Assembly (NCBI RefSeq): GCF_000317635.1
Contig: NC_019779.1
Span: 3,038,001-3,102,000, forward strand
From: Halothece sp. PCC 7418
Lineage (GTDB): Bacteria > Cyanobacteriota > Cyanobacteriia > Cyanobacteriales > Rubidibacteraceae
Length of the DNA stretch: 64,000 bases
Direction of reading: 5' to 3'
Positions 36,096-44,658 of this stretch are shown here, one piece after another (position 1 is the stretch's first letter; every line of letters begins with the position of its first letter). Position numbers and translations under genes: made by a program. The notes below the pieces were generated by a model. The model ran no database searches and was not told the origin of the DNA. It saw only the letters and a program-made list of their open reading frames with translations.

Positions 36096-37139
36096 TTAAG
36101 CCATTGCAGGTTGTTTTTCCATCTCTGCGGAATAGCTACCCATGCTTGCTGCACTGTTGCATTGCGCCCGATGGTGTAAGAGTTTTTGCGCTTCTTTAAC
36201 ATTGCTGGCTTGTCCTTTCCAGTGTTCGAGCGCAGGTTGCTGAATGGCACGAGCATAGGAGAAGGTGACGCGCCAAGGACATTGGGATTTGAGAGGCTCA
36301 GAGTTCATTAAGTGCAGATGTTCTGCTGCTTGTTCAGGGGTTTGTCCACCAGACAAGAAGGCAATTCCAGGCACAGAAGCAGGAACATTGTCGCGCAAGC
36401 ACTTAATTGTTTTCTCAGCCACTTCCTGTGGGCTGGCTTGTTGCGGACACTGCTTACCAGAAATAACCATGCTGGGCTTGAGAATCATCTGGTCAAAGGC
36501 AACGTTTTGCGTCCGCAGTTCGGTAAAGACAGTCCGCAGCGTTTCGTCTGTCACTTCATAGCAACGGTCAATCGTATGGTCACCATCAATGAGGACTTCT
36601 GGCTCAACAATTGGCACTAACCCACCTTCTTGGCATAATGCTGCATAGCGGGCTAAGGCGTGAGCATTGGCTTCGATGCAAGCGCGAGTGGGAATACCAT
36701 CACCAATGGTAATTACAGCCCGCCATTTTGCGAACCGCGCCCCCATTTGATAATACTCTGCAATGCGATCGCGCAGTCCATCTAATCCTTCTGTAACTTT
36801 CTCGCCAGGGTGACCCGCTAAATCTTTCGCTCCAGCATCCACTTTAATGCCAATAATGACATCATTGTCTCTCATCACCTGAGTGAAAGGAGTGCCATCT
36901 TCTTTTTTCTGACGGATGGTTTCATCGTAAAGAATCGCGCCACTAATATACTTTCCGAGATCAGGCGTTGTCAGAATTAACTCCCGATACTGACGGCGCA
37001 TCTCTTCAGTTTGATCGATCCCTTCTTTACCAAACCGCTTATTACAAGTACCGTTACTTTCATCCATCGCAAGAACGCCTTGATTAGGAGCAACCATGGC
37101 TTGCGCGGTTTGTCGGAGTTCTGCTGCATATTGATTCAT
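36096..37139 (-). CDS. fda: Fructose-bisphosphate aldolase, class I
   Basis: The 347-aa enzyme is a class I (Schiff-base) aldolase: N-terminal GVLAMDESNGTCNKRF (about 20-35), IGIKVDAGAKDLAG (about 96-109), RFAKWRAVITIGDG with the active-site Lys, GGLVPIVEPEVLIDGDHT, and the Schiff-base Lys in MILKPSMVISG (about 219). FLSGGQTPEQAAEHL closes the phosphate site. It converts fructose-1,6-bisphosphate to DHAP and glyceraldehyde-3-phosphate without metal. It is divergent from the class II enzyme at 37551, with a shared 411-bp upstream region. A GGAGAAG ribosome-binding site precedes the start. Confidence 0.93.
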   Translation of the reverse strand: MNQYAAELRQTAQAMVAPNQGVLAMDESNGTCNKRFGKEGIDQTEEMRRQYRELILTTPDLGKYISGAILYDETIRQKKEDGTPFTQVMRDNDVIIGIKVDAGAKDLAGHPGEKVTEGLDGLRDRIAEYYQMGARFAKWRAVITIGDGIPTRACIEANAHALARYAALCQEGGLVPIVEPEVLIDGDHTIDRCYEVTDETLRTVFTELRTQNVAFDQMILKPSMVISGKQCPQQASPQEVAEKTIKCLRDNVPASVPGIAFLSGGQTPEQAAEHLHLMNSEPLKSQCPWRVTFSYARAIQQPALEHWKGQASNVKEAQKLLHHRAQCNSAASMGSYSAEMEKQPAMA

Positions 37140-37435
37140 ATAAACTTCTCCTTTTAACCTTAGGTTTTAACACTTACTTCTATGCCACACTTTCTCATTT
37201 AGACAAAGCATTGTCAAAGGCAAAACCGCAAAAGTTAAAAAAGTCTGAAGAAAGGTAGAGAGCTTGCTACCTATTCGTTTCCCATTCTAAGTCTTGAGTT
37301 AGAGAAGCACCTCTATCTTAAGATGTAGCTCCTGTAAACCCCTAAAATTACCTTCTATTGCTGCCCCATTAAAGCTAATTCTTCTCATTTACGACTTTTG
37401 ATAGGGTTTTGCTTCTAACTCAAAGGAGAGGTAGA

Positions 37436-37540
37436 ATGAGTATCAATTCGTCAAAATTTGAAATTTATCTTAAGATTGAGAAAACGAAAGATAAGTTTTT
37501 TGACAATTTCCCGATTAAAACTATAGAAAAACACTCATAG
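37436..37540 (+). CDS. Possible 34-aa small ORF upstream of the class II aldolase
   Basis: ATG at 37436 follows AAAGGAGAGG, a strong ribosome-binding site, and opens 34 codons ([16 protein letters not shown]...) ending at TAG 37538-37540, 10 bp before the aldolase start and inside its Shine-Dalgarno region. It could be a leader peptide coupled to aldolase translation. However, it overlaps the candidate aldolase promoter, is AT-rich and matches no known protein, so it may be chance. Confidence 0.3.
   Translation: MSINSSKFEIYLKIEKTKDKFFDNFPIKTIEKHS
37500..37527 (+). promoter_or_regulatory. Candidate promoter of the class II aldolase gene
   Basis: TTGACA (37500-37505) and TATAGA (37522-37527) are separated by 16 bp and lie 23 bp before the start codon, with AGGAGGA (37539-37545) as an excellent ribosome-binding site. 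If this promoter is used, the leader is short and the small ORF at 37436 is not transcribed from it. Confidence 0.6.
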
Positions 37541-37550
37541 GAGGAAGACT

Positions 37551-38630
37551 ATGGCGCTCGTCCCAATGCGGTTATTACTGGATCACGCAGCAGAAAACGG
37601 CTACGGTATCCCTGCATATAACGTCAACAATATGGAACAGATCCAATCCATTATGCAGGCTGCTAGCGAAACCAACAGCCCGGTTATTCTGCAAGCCTCT
37701 CGCGGTGCGCGTAAATATGCTGGGGAAAACTTCCTGCGTCACCTCATCACTGCTGCAGTAGAAACCTACCCCAATATTCCCATTGCGATGCACCAGGATC
37801 ACGGTAATAGCCCCGCGACTTGCTACTCCGCAATCCGTAACGGTTTCACCAGTGTGATGATGGATGGCTCTTTAGAAGAAGATGCTAAAACCCCAGCGAG
37901 CTTTGAATACAACGCTAGCGTGACTGCAGAAGTGGTTAAAGTCGCTCACGCAGTTGGCGCAAGTGTAGAAGGAGAACTCGGTTGCTTAGGGTCTCTCGAA
38001 ACAGGTAAAGGGGATAAAGAAGATGGTCATGGTGCAGAAGGCGTTTTAAGCCGTGAGCAATTATTAACTGACCCTGACGAAGCGGTAGAATTTGTTGAGC
38101 GGACTCAAGTGGATGCGCTTGCAGTTGCCATCGGTACCAGCCACGGTGCTTATAAGTTCACTCGTAAGCCCACTGGTGAAATTCTCGCTATTGACCGTAT
38201 TGAAGAAATTAACCGTCGTCTTCCTAACACCCACTTAGTAATGCACGGTTCTTCCTCTGTTCCCCAAGAATGGTTAGACATGATTAACCAGTATGGCGGA
38301 CAAATTCCTGAAACTTACGGTGTACCCATCGAAGAAATTCAAAAAGGAATCAAGAGCGGTGTGCGTAAAGTTAACATCGACACTGACAACCGTTTAGCAA
38401 TTACGGCAGCGATTCGGGAAGCAGCAATGAAAGATCCTGCTAACTTTGACCCCCGTCACTTCCTCAAGCCTTCCATCAAGTATATGAAACAAGTTTGTGC
38501 GGAACGTTATGAAGCGTTTGGTACTGCTGGCAATGCGGATAAGATCAAGCAAGAAACCTTAGATGTTTATGCGGTTAAATATGCTAACGGTGAATTAGCA
38601 GCAAATGCGAAAAAAGCAGTGACTGCTTAA
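37551..38630 (+). CDS. fbaA: Fructose-bisphosphate aldolase, class II (Calvin cycle type)
   Basis: The 359-aa metal-dependent aldolase has the class II signatures [19 protein letters not shown] (His and Asp of the zinc site, about 79-97), [11 protein letters not shown] (about 142), [19 protein letters not shown] (second His, about 197-215) and [14 protein letters not shown] (third His, about 234). It also condenses erythrose-4-phosphate with DHAP in the Calvin cycle. The excellent ribosome-binding site and strong promoter suggest high expression. It is the main aldolase of most cyanobacteria; the class I gene is divergent next to it. Confidence 0.95.
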   Translation: MALVPMRLLLDHAAENGYGIPAYNVNNMEQIQSIMQAASETNSPVILQASRGARKYAGENFLRHLITAAVETYPNIPIAMHQDHGNSPATCYSAIRNGFTSVMMDGSLEEDAKTPASFEYNASVTAEVVKVAHAVGASVEGELGCLGSLETGKGDKEDGHGAEGVLSREQLLTDPDEAVEFVERTQVDALAVAIGTSHGAYKFTRKPTGEILAIDRIEEINRRLPNTHLVMHGSSSVPQEWLDMINQYGGQIPETYGVPIEEIQKGIKSGVRKVNIDTDNRLAITAAIREAAMKDPANFDPRHFLKPSIKYMKQVCAERYEAFGTAGNADKIKQETLDVYAVKYANGELAANAKKAVTA

Positions 38631-38659
38631 TTCAACTACCTTGTATTTTAATAAATCTG

Positions 38660-38690
38660 GGGGTGGCTCTTGTTGCCACCCTATTTTTTG
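38660..38690 (+). terminator. Terminator of the class II aldolase gene
   Basis: GGGTGGC (38661-38667) pairs with GCCACCC (38675-38681) around a 7-nt loop and is followed by TATTTTTTG. It lies 30 bp after the stop codon. Confidence 0.88.
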
Positions 38691-38698
38691 TGAAACCG

Positions 38699-38902
38699 TT
38701 ACTTTAAATTAGCGCGAGCATCCTTAACCGCTGCCCATAATGCAGCCCCTGTCAGGGGAATACTGCCACTGAGAATAATTGAGGTGATTAAAACTCCATA
38801 GCGAGGATGACCGTAAGAGAGTTCAAATACCGAACCAACCGCAGCGATCGCTGCGACACAGGAAACCATTAAAAATAAACCGCTTTTCGGGGTAAGTAGC
38901 AC
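38699..38902 (-). CDS. Small membrane protein of unknown function
   Basis: The 67-aa product has two hydrophobic helices (about 8-25 and 36-58) joined by an SYGHPRYG loop and ends with a basic tail (KDARANLK). I do not recognise the family, though it looks like a typical small cyanobacterial membrane protein. It follows def 18 bp downstream on the same strand, so they may be cotranscribed. Confidence 0.6.
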   Translation of the reverse strand: MLLTPKSGLFLMVSCVAAIAAVGSVFELSYGHPRYGVLITSIILSGSIPLTGAALWAAVKDARANLK

Positions 38903-38920
38903 GCTTTAACTCCTTTTTGA

Positions 38921-39487
38921 TTACGATGAGATTGATTTAACCGCTTGCACAGAAAATCCTTGTTTATTCAAGGCTTCCGTTAAGACTAAATCATTGGGCA
39001 CTCGATCAACAAATAAAACCCCGTGGAGATGATCGAGTTCGTGTTGAATCACTCGCGCCAGCAGTCCACTCGCCTGCATTTTTTGAGGACGACCCGATTC
39101 ATCTTTATATTTAACTTCCACTGCTTCTGGGCGCACCACATCTAGGAAAACGCCAGGAATACTCAAACAACCTTCTTCTCCTGTGGCAAGTTCTTGACTA
39201 TAACTTTTGATTTCGGGATTAATGAGAATCAGGGGGGGCGTTGCTGTATTATTGGGATCGCAGTCAATCACCAGCATTTGTTTATTTACGCCCACCTGTG
39301 GTGCAGCTAAACCAATTCCGTCTTCAGCATACATGGTTTGTATCATTTCTTGGGCTAAATCCCGCACGGATTGGTTAATTTTATTAATGCGCTTAGTTGA
39401 CTGACGCAGCACGCGATCGCCAAGATAATGGAGAGAAAGAGGAGCATCTTGCCCTTGTTTATGTTGATTTACAATTGACGCAGTCAT
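38921..39487 (-). CDS. def: Peptide deformylase
   Basis: The 188-aa metalloenzyme has all three family motifs: GIGLAAPQVG (about 58-67), EEGCLSIPG (about 108-116, Cys is a metal ligand) and QHELDHLHGVLF (about 150-161, two His ligands and the catalytic Glu). It removes the formyl group from nascent proteins. The length is usual for the type I/II bacterial enzymes. Confidence 0.95.
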   Translation of the reverse strand: MTASIVNQHKQGQDAPLSLHYLGDRVLRQSTKRINKINQSVRDLAQEMIQTMYAEDGIGLAAPQVGVNKQMLVIDCDPNNTATPPLILINPEIKSYSQELATGEEGCLSIPGVFLDVVRPEAVEVKYKDESGRPQKMQASGLLARVIQHELDHLHGVLFVDRVPNDLVLTEALNKQGFSVQAVKSISS

Positions 39488-39536
39488 TGGGTTTCCTCAG
39501 TTTAAACAACAATCATGTTTTCTTTGATTGTAACAA

Positions 39537-40028
39537 TTAAGACTCTTCGCTCTCAGAAACATCTTTTCCTTGCACCACCAGCACCGAACAAGGGGCATAA
39601 TGAACCACATGGTTACTAACACTGCCTAAAAAGACTTCTGCTAATCCTCTGCGTCCTCTGCGTCCTAAAATGACTAAATCGACATCACAAGTTTTTGCCA
39701 TTTCCCGAATCCAGCTACTGGGATCGCCAATGCGCCAAGAATATTCGACGGGTAAGCCTTCTGCTTGTACTTTTTGGGCGCAACTTTCTAACCAAGATTC
39801 CACTTCTTGGGTTTGGGTTTCAATATGTTCTTGTACGGAAGAAGAGAGACTGAGAACATTTTGACCATAGATGCCACTGTAAGCGTCGATGTTACGACCG
39901 TCAAACATGAGGGCATGGAATAAAATCAGTTCTGCCTGAGTGGGTTTCGCGATCGCGATCGCTTGTTTTAATATAGTTTCAGATTGAAAAGAGCGATCTA
40001 AAGCGACTAAAATTTTCTGATAAGTCAT
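39537..40028 (-). CDS. Universal stress protein (UspA family)
   Basis: The start at 40028 (MTYQKILVALDRSFQSETIL) is preferred because the extra 11 upstream residues do not fit the family. The 163-aa product is one Usp domain, with the ATP-binding-type C-terminal motif LGRRGRRGLAEVFLGSVSNHVVHYAPCSVLVV (given in outline, G-x2-G-x9-G-S type). Such proteins bind ATP and respond to stress. The insert after LFHALM (about 40-85) is longer than in minimal members. Confidence 0.88.
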   Translation of the reverse strand: MTYQKILVALDRSFQSETILKQAIAIAKPTQAELILFHALMFDGRNIDAYSGIYGQNVLSLSSSVQEHIETQTQEVESWLESCAQKVQAEGLPVEYSWRIGDPSSWIREMAKTCDVDLVILGRRGRRGLAEVFLGSVSNHVVHYAPCSVLVVQGKDVSESEES

Positions 40029-40307
40029 CGGAAAAGCCTCATTGTAAGATAGACAACACAAATCAGGAATAATAAGATGAGAAATTATGACCTCATGACA
40101 GAGGTAGTGGTATGAAACAACACTGGGAATGTTATTTCCTAGCGCGATCGTTGGTATGCTTAGGGAGGATTCGGAAACTCATCTTTATATGAAATTCATT
40201 AATTCATGTTACACATAGATGACACAGGATTACTCTCACCCCCTCGCCCTTTCTCTTCCCTTCGATTGCCTTTGGTAGTGTCGCTGAACCAGTAATTTGG
40301 GATTCTG

Positions 40308-40355
40308 TGAGGACCGAAGAATCACCGTCCTTCTAGGGCGGTGAGGATGTCAGTT
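40308..40355 (+). mobile_element. Remnant right end of a tnpB-type element
   Basis: GGACCGAAGAATCACCGTCC and the following GGGCGGTGAGGATGTCAG form a hairpin (40322-40330 with 40336-40344, one G-T pair). The same layout (GAAGAAT, GC hairpin, GAGGATGTCA) marks the 3' ends of IS200/IS605 tnpB elements and of their guide RNA. No tnpB lies nearby, so this is a solo end or a scar. The assignment is by pattern memory. Confidence 0.5.
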
Positions 40356-40392
40356 AACTATTTTCCTACATCATCAATGATTTTTCTCCCCA

Positions 40393-41391
40393 ATGGACTT
40401 TAAAGAACTCCTCGCTGAATATGCTAGAGGCACAACTGAATTTACCAGCCTTGATCTCAACGGCGCCAATCTCTGGGGAGCCGATTTGATTGGCATTCAT
40501 GTCGAGCAATCCCGCTTGCAAGCAGCCATTCTGACGTTTGCTTATCTCAATCAAGCCTACTTTGTAGAATCTGATTTAACTGGTATTAAGTTAAGTGGCG
40601 CTAATCTCAATCAAGCAATATTTAAGCAATCTTCTCTCTACAATGCTGATTTACATGGGGCGAGTCTGCAAAAAGCCAGTTTGAGAGGGGTGAATCTTAG
40701 TTATGCGAATCTAGTTGATGCTAATCTCTCAGAAGCGGACTTACGAGAAGCAAACCTGACCAATGCGAACTTAACAGGCGCTTGTCTCCGTTTTGCTAAT
40801 TTAAGAGAAGAAAGCCGTAAAACCGTCAAGTTACAAGGCGCAAATTTACAGCGCATTGACCTCCAAGGCGCAAACTTAAGGAATGCTGACTTAAGACAAG
40901 CGAAACTACAAGGAGCAAATCTCAAAAATGCTATCTTACGAGGGGTTGATTTACGGGGGGCTGATTTAACGGAAGCGAATTTAGAAGAAGCACTTTTAAG
41001 TAATGCTCAAGTCGATCAAGTCTGTCTTGATGGTACAAACTTAAAGAAAGCCATTTTAGAACGAGCCCACTTAGTTGGTGCGTCTTTTATTCAAGCTGAT
41101 TTGCAAGAAGCTGTGCTACGAGAAGCCAAATTAATGAAAGCTAACTTTAAGCAAGCGAATCTTCATCTGGCTCGTCTGAATGGGGCTGACTTACAACGGT
41201 CTAATCTCAATGAAGCTAATTTAACACAAGCAACCCTCATCGAAGCCAGCCTTGTCCGAGCTTCGCTTCTTAATACTGATTTAAGTCAAGCCAACTTACT
41301 GCGAGCGGAATTAAGCAGTATTGACCTTAGTCAATTAAATTTAGTCGGGGCGACCATGCCAGATGGTCGGGTTCACCAAGCATCAGTCTAA
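40393..41391 (+). CDS. Pentapeptide-repeat protein
   Basis: The 332-aa protein starts MDFKELLAEYARGTTEF and then consists of pentapeptide repeats of the form A(D/N)LxX (for example ANLWGADLIG, ADLREANLTNANL, ANLRNADLRQAKL), expected to fold as a right-handed quadrilateral beta-helix. A short non-repeat insert, REESRKTVKLQG, interrupts the helix near residue 140. A close paralogue follows at 42806, with the same kind of start and an insert at the same place. The biochemical role of such cyanobacterial proteins is usually unknown. It may be part of a unit with the gene at 41682. Confidence 0.9.
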   Translation: MDFKELLAEYARGTTEFTSLDLNGANLWGADLIGIHVEQSRLQAAILTFAYLNQAYFVESDLTGIKLSGANLNQAIFKQSSLYNADLHGASLQKASLRGVNLSYANLVDANLSEADLREANLTNANLTGACLRFANLREESRKTVKLQGANLQRIDLQGANLRNADLRQAKLQGANLKNAILRGVDLRGADLTEANLEEALLSNAQVDQVCLDGTNLKKAILERAHLVGASFIQADLQEAVLREAKLMKANFKQANLHLARLNGADLQRSNLNEANLTQATLIEASLVRASLLNTDLSQANLLRAELSSIDLSQLNLVGATMPDGRVHQASV

Positions 41392-41545
41392 AATCGGGGA
41401 TTCCTCTCCCTGATAACGATTTGTGATTAACAATTTGTAATAAATTGTCGGTGCTCAATGTTAATTCCAGAAAATACACTGATACGATAATGTGTTATAG
41501 TTGAGATCTACATCAAAGTAAACTGGCAGTTTCTCTCAAAACTAA

Positions 41546-41659
41546 ATGATTGGGGTACTCTTAAAAGAAGATCTGCTACCCCTGATCGATCTCAATCAAT
41601 ACCCAGTAGAATCCATTGATCAAACTGACATTGATTTATCACCGAAGCCTGTCCCTTAG
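41546..41659 (+). CDS. Possible 37-aa ORF between the pentapeptide gene and the triple-repeat gene
   Basis: ATG 41546 opens 37 codons (MIGVLLKEDLLPLIDLNQYP and 17 more) to a TAG at 41657-41659, 22 bp before the next start. There is no clear ribosome-binding site. The sequence looks like a plausible peptide and could also be the remnant of a larger gene. I do not recognise it. Confidence 0.3.
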   Translation: MIGVLLKEDLLPLIDLNQYPVESIDQTDIDLSPKPVP

Positions 41660-41681
41660 TTAAAGTTTGGAGGAAATCACA

Positions 41682-42791
41682 ATGGTATCGGTTTCTCAAC
41701 CCCTGTCACAAGATGTTGAACAACAGTATGATGCTATGATGATGAAAAAGCTGTTGTTTGCCACTTGTAGGAACTATTGGGAAAACGACCGCAAAAAACT
41801 CTTATCGACTCGCACGGGAGAGCTAATTGCAGAATTACGTCATTCCCAACCGACCCTCGACGAAGTGAAAAATCGTTTGAACCGAGTTGTGGATGGCTTA
41901 AACAAACGCGAAAAATACTATCCAGTGGCTCAAAAGTTATTGGGAAAAATCAGTAAAATTTATGGAGAAGCAATCGATGAATCATCGCTTACTTCCTTCA
42001 CCTCCTTTCCTTCCGAGTCACCTAAAATCCCCATGAATCCTTCTTTAATTGAACCTAGGCTGGCGGAAATTGTTCAAAGTTTTCAAAAAGATAAGAATGC
42101 TCAGCGTATTCATAAGATGCTTTTTGCTTTAACCAAACATCGCTGGGAAAACAAGCCAGAAACCCTATCTAACTATCCGCTTCCAGATCTGATTCAAGAA
42201 ATTTATCAAAACTATCCGAATCTGGAGCGGGTCGGTATTAATTTACTCAAAATTGTTAAAGGTTTAAATAAACAAGGGACGTATTCTAAAGTTGCCGAAA
42301 CGATTCTCTCTGAGTTAGCGAACTTGTATGGGGGCGAGGTTGAATTGCAAAAACTCAAATCGATTGTCAATGTTTCTAAACAAACTGTAACTTCTGCGAC
42401 AGCAACAGTAACGAAAAAGAGTCTCTCATCCAAGGTTGAGACTGAAACCAGAAAGCATAACTTTGACTACAATCCCTTCCAAGTTAGACAGCGGATTATG
42501 AAATATACAAACCCGCTGCGCGTGAAAATGCTGTTGTACTATACTCTCAATTCTGATCCACTGAGCACTCAGCAAGAAGCGGATGGGTTGTTACTCAAAA
42601 CCTACGAGCTTGATCAAATGCTGATGCAGGTGGTTCGCGATTTTAAAACCATTCAGGAGCTTCAAGATCATCTGGAAACAACTGCTCTCGCCGTTTCTTC
42701 TATTAAAAGTAAAATGTTTAAGGTGGATGAAAATATGCAAGTCGCCAAAGCGATTGTCATGGCTCTGAAACCTCTTTATGAAAATAATTAA
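41682..42791 (+). CDS. Unrecognised protein with three copies of a helical repeat
   Basis: The ATG at 41682, 7 bp after GGAGGA, is preferred over the TTG at 41667. The 369-aa protein holds two clear repeats of about 75 residues, starting KKLLFATCRNYWENDRKKLL (about 25) and HKMLFALTKHRWENKPETL (about 145), each ending in a VA..L...LYG motif. A third, diverged copy (KMLLYYTLNS, then ELDQMLMQVV and VAKAIVMALKPLY) closes the protein. A Ser/Thr-rich linker lies between copies two and three. No signal or membrane segment is seen. It lies between two paralogous pentapeptide genes. I do not recognise a family. Confidence 0.55.
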   Translation: MVSVSQPLSQDVEQQYDAMMMKKLLFATCRNYWENDRKKLLSTRTGELIAELRHSQPTLDEVKNRLNRVVDGLNKREKYYPVAQKLLGKISKIYGEAIDESSLTSFTSFPSESPKIPMNPSLIEPRLAEIVQSFQKDKNAQRIHKMLFALTKHRWENKPETLSNYPLPDLIQEIYQNYPNLERVGINLLKIVKGLNKQGTYSKVAETILSELANLYGGEVELQKLKSIVNVSKQTVTSATATVTKKSLSSKVETETRKHNFDYNPFQVRQRIMKYTNPLRVKMLLYYTLNSDPLSTQQEADGLLLKTYELDQMLMQVVRDFKTIQELQDHLETTALAVSSIKSKMFKVDENMQVAKAIVMALKPLYENN

Positions 42792-42805
42792 AATTAACTG
42801 CCAAC

Positions 42806-43807
42806 ATGGATGCGCGTGAGATTTTAAATAGTTATACCAAAGGTAAAAAAGATTTTAGTAATGAAACCTTAGTCAGTGCTGATTTATCTGGGGCTGACCT
42901 GATTGGTATTGATCTATCTCGATCCAATTTAGAAGGTAGTAATTTGGCTTTTGCCTTTCTCAACGAAGCCAACTTAAATCGTTGCAATTTAGTCAGAGCC
43001 AAACTCAATGGCATTAATTTAAGCCAAGCCAGTCTTCGCTTTGCAAATCTTCATGATAGTGACTTTCATGGTGCAATTCTCCATCGTGCGAATTTAGTGG
43101 ATACGAATCTGACCTTAGCGTCTCTCCTAGATAGCAATTTAATGGAAGCGAATTTAGCGGGAGCTGATTTATCAGGAGCGGATTTAAGTGGTGTCTGTTT
43201 ACTGGGAGCTGTTTTTACTGGCTCGGAGCAGCGAGGGAGTCGTAAAAGCACCACCAAACTGAAGCGAACAAATTTACGTCGAGCCGATTTAGAAAGTTTA
43301 AATCTTGATGAACTTGACTTTACTCAAGCCAATTTAACAGAAGCCAATTTGGTACGGGCTACCCTCACGAAAGCCAATTTACAAGGCGCAGATCTAAGTG
43401 AAGCGAATTTATTTAATGCAGATTTGAGTAAAGCCAACTTAAAAGGGGCAAATTTAAGAGGAGCGAATTTAATTCGAGCGAATTTGGAGCGAGCCGATTT
43501 ATCAGGAGCGGATTTAAGGGGGGCTTATTTGAATGAAGCGAAAATGTTTGAGGCAAGTTTAGATAATGTCAACTTATCACAAGCGAATTTGCATCGGACA
43601 AGAATGATTCGGGCTAGTTTTAAGCACGCTAACTTTAGCAATGCCAATTTAACAGAAGCCAACATGAGACAAGCGGACTTAGCTAGAGCTAATTTGACCA
43701 ATGCTAACCTAAATAATGCTGATTTAACGGGGGCTGATCTCAACAGCACCAATTGGACGAATGTCAACTTAGAAGGAGTCATTCTCCCCGATGGAATGAC
43801 CCCCTAG
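42806..43807 (+). CDS. Pentapeptide-repeat protein, paralogue of 40393-41391
   Basis: The 333-aa protein begins MDAREILNSYTKGKKDF and then has about 55 pentapeptides (for example ADLSGADLIG, ANLTEANL, ADLSKANLKGANLRGANL). A short basic insert, SEQRGSRKSTTKLKR, interrupts the repeats near residue 145, at the same place as in the first paralogue, and the C-terminus ends ILPDGMTP, like MPDGRVHQ there. It starts 14 bp after the triple-repeat gene, so the two are cotranscribed. The fold is a beta-helix; function unknown. Confidence 0.9.
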   Translation: MDAREILNSYTKGKKDFSNETLVSADLSGADLIGIDLSRSNLEGSNLAFAFLNEANLNRCNLVRAKLNGINLSQASLRFANLHDSDFHGAILHRANLVDTNLTLASLLDSNLMEANLAGADLSGADLSGVCLLGAVFTGSEQRGSRKSTTKLKRTNLRRADLESLNLDELDFTQANLTEANLVRATLTKANLQGADLSEANLFNADLSKANLKGANLRGANLIRANLERADLSGADLRGAYLNEAKMFEASLDNVNLSQANLHRTRMIRASFKHANFSNANLTEANMRQADLARANLTNANLNNADLTGADLNSTNWTNVNLEGVILPDGMTP

Positions 43808-44139
43808 ATTCAGATCAGTTGTAGTAGCTTATTTCAGTCCTTTGACCAGACCGAAACCGCTATTGTCGGTTAGATGCAGGAACTTTTGCCTTAAATCTAC
43901 TGGAGATAATTTCTCTCACCAGTTAAATGGTCGTACCAGCCAAGTAATTGGATATCATACCTAATCAGCATCCTAGCATATTACTGGTCTCGCGTTGCCA
44001 CGTCTCGATCAATCAGTTTTTCAGAAAGTGCAAGGTTTTCTGGCTTTTTCGTTCAATTCCCTTGCACTTTGTCCAAGAATTAAGAACCTTAAAAGCTAAT
44101 TGAGTAAGAGTTTCAGTTGGATTCAGCAAGCCCTAATTC
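43808..44139. other. Gene-free stretch between the pentapeptide gene and the tnpB element
   Basis: I see no gene, no strong hairpin and no promoter-like signal. The right end of the following IS element begins near its end. Confidence 0.4.
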
Positions 44140-44161
44140 AAGTTAGCGACCGATTGACGCT

Positions 44162-44193
44162 CTCCCGTTAAATCGGAGATTTTAACGGGAGAT
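44162..44193 (-). repeat. 12-bp perfect hairpin at the right end of the tnpB element
   Basis: TCTCCCGTTAAA (44162-44173) and TTTAACGGGAGA (44182-44193) pair over 12 bp with an 8-nt loop. It overlaps the tnpB stop codon, where the 3' part of a TnpB guide RNA is expected. Confidence 0.85.
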
Positions 44194-44658
44194 TCTTGGT
44201 TCTAACCTGTAAACTAGGTTCACAGGACGAGTTCGCTTGCTCCAATTGTTCGGAAACAACTGAAGTAGAGGCGAGTCTCTCCCCAAGCGTTGAGTCTGGC
44301 TCGAAGCCAGCCGTTCCTGTGCGCCCCACAGTACGGAGTCCTTCTCTCAGTATGTTAATGGCTGCGTTTTCATCTCTATCTAGAATCGTCCTACACTGAC
44401 AAGCATGGGTTCTGGTAGATAGAGACTTCTTCACAATTCGACCACAGTTAGAGCATTCTTGACTTGTATATTGAGGAGGAACAGCAACAGCTACCTTCCC
44501 GAACTGATTTGCAAAATACTCTAACCAGACTCGAAACTGATACCAACCAACATCTGAGATTGACTTAGCTAAACAGTGGTTCTTAACCAGATTAGACACT
44601 TTTAAGTTTTCATAGGCAATCAGGTCGTTAGACCTTACTACGCAACGTGCGAGTCTCT
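44168..44658 (-). CDS. tnpB: tnpB, exon 2 (C-terminal part, RuvC end and zinc ribbon)
   Basis: This is the 3' part of the intron-split tnpB. In frame it reads KRLARCVVRSNDLIAYENLK (RuvC Glu in YENL), then KNHCLAKSISDVGWYQFR, CSNCGRIVKKSLSTRTHACQC (zinc ribbon) and DRDENAAINI (RuvC Asp). Automatic calling starts it at a later Met (44599). The exon should begin at 44658, directly after the intron end. With exon 1 (47167-47929) it makes 763 + 491 = 1254 nt, a 417-codon TnpB plus stop with no gap, so splicing is expected to give a full-length protein. Confidence 0.85.
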
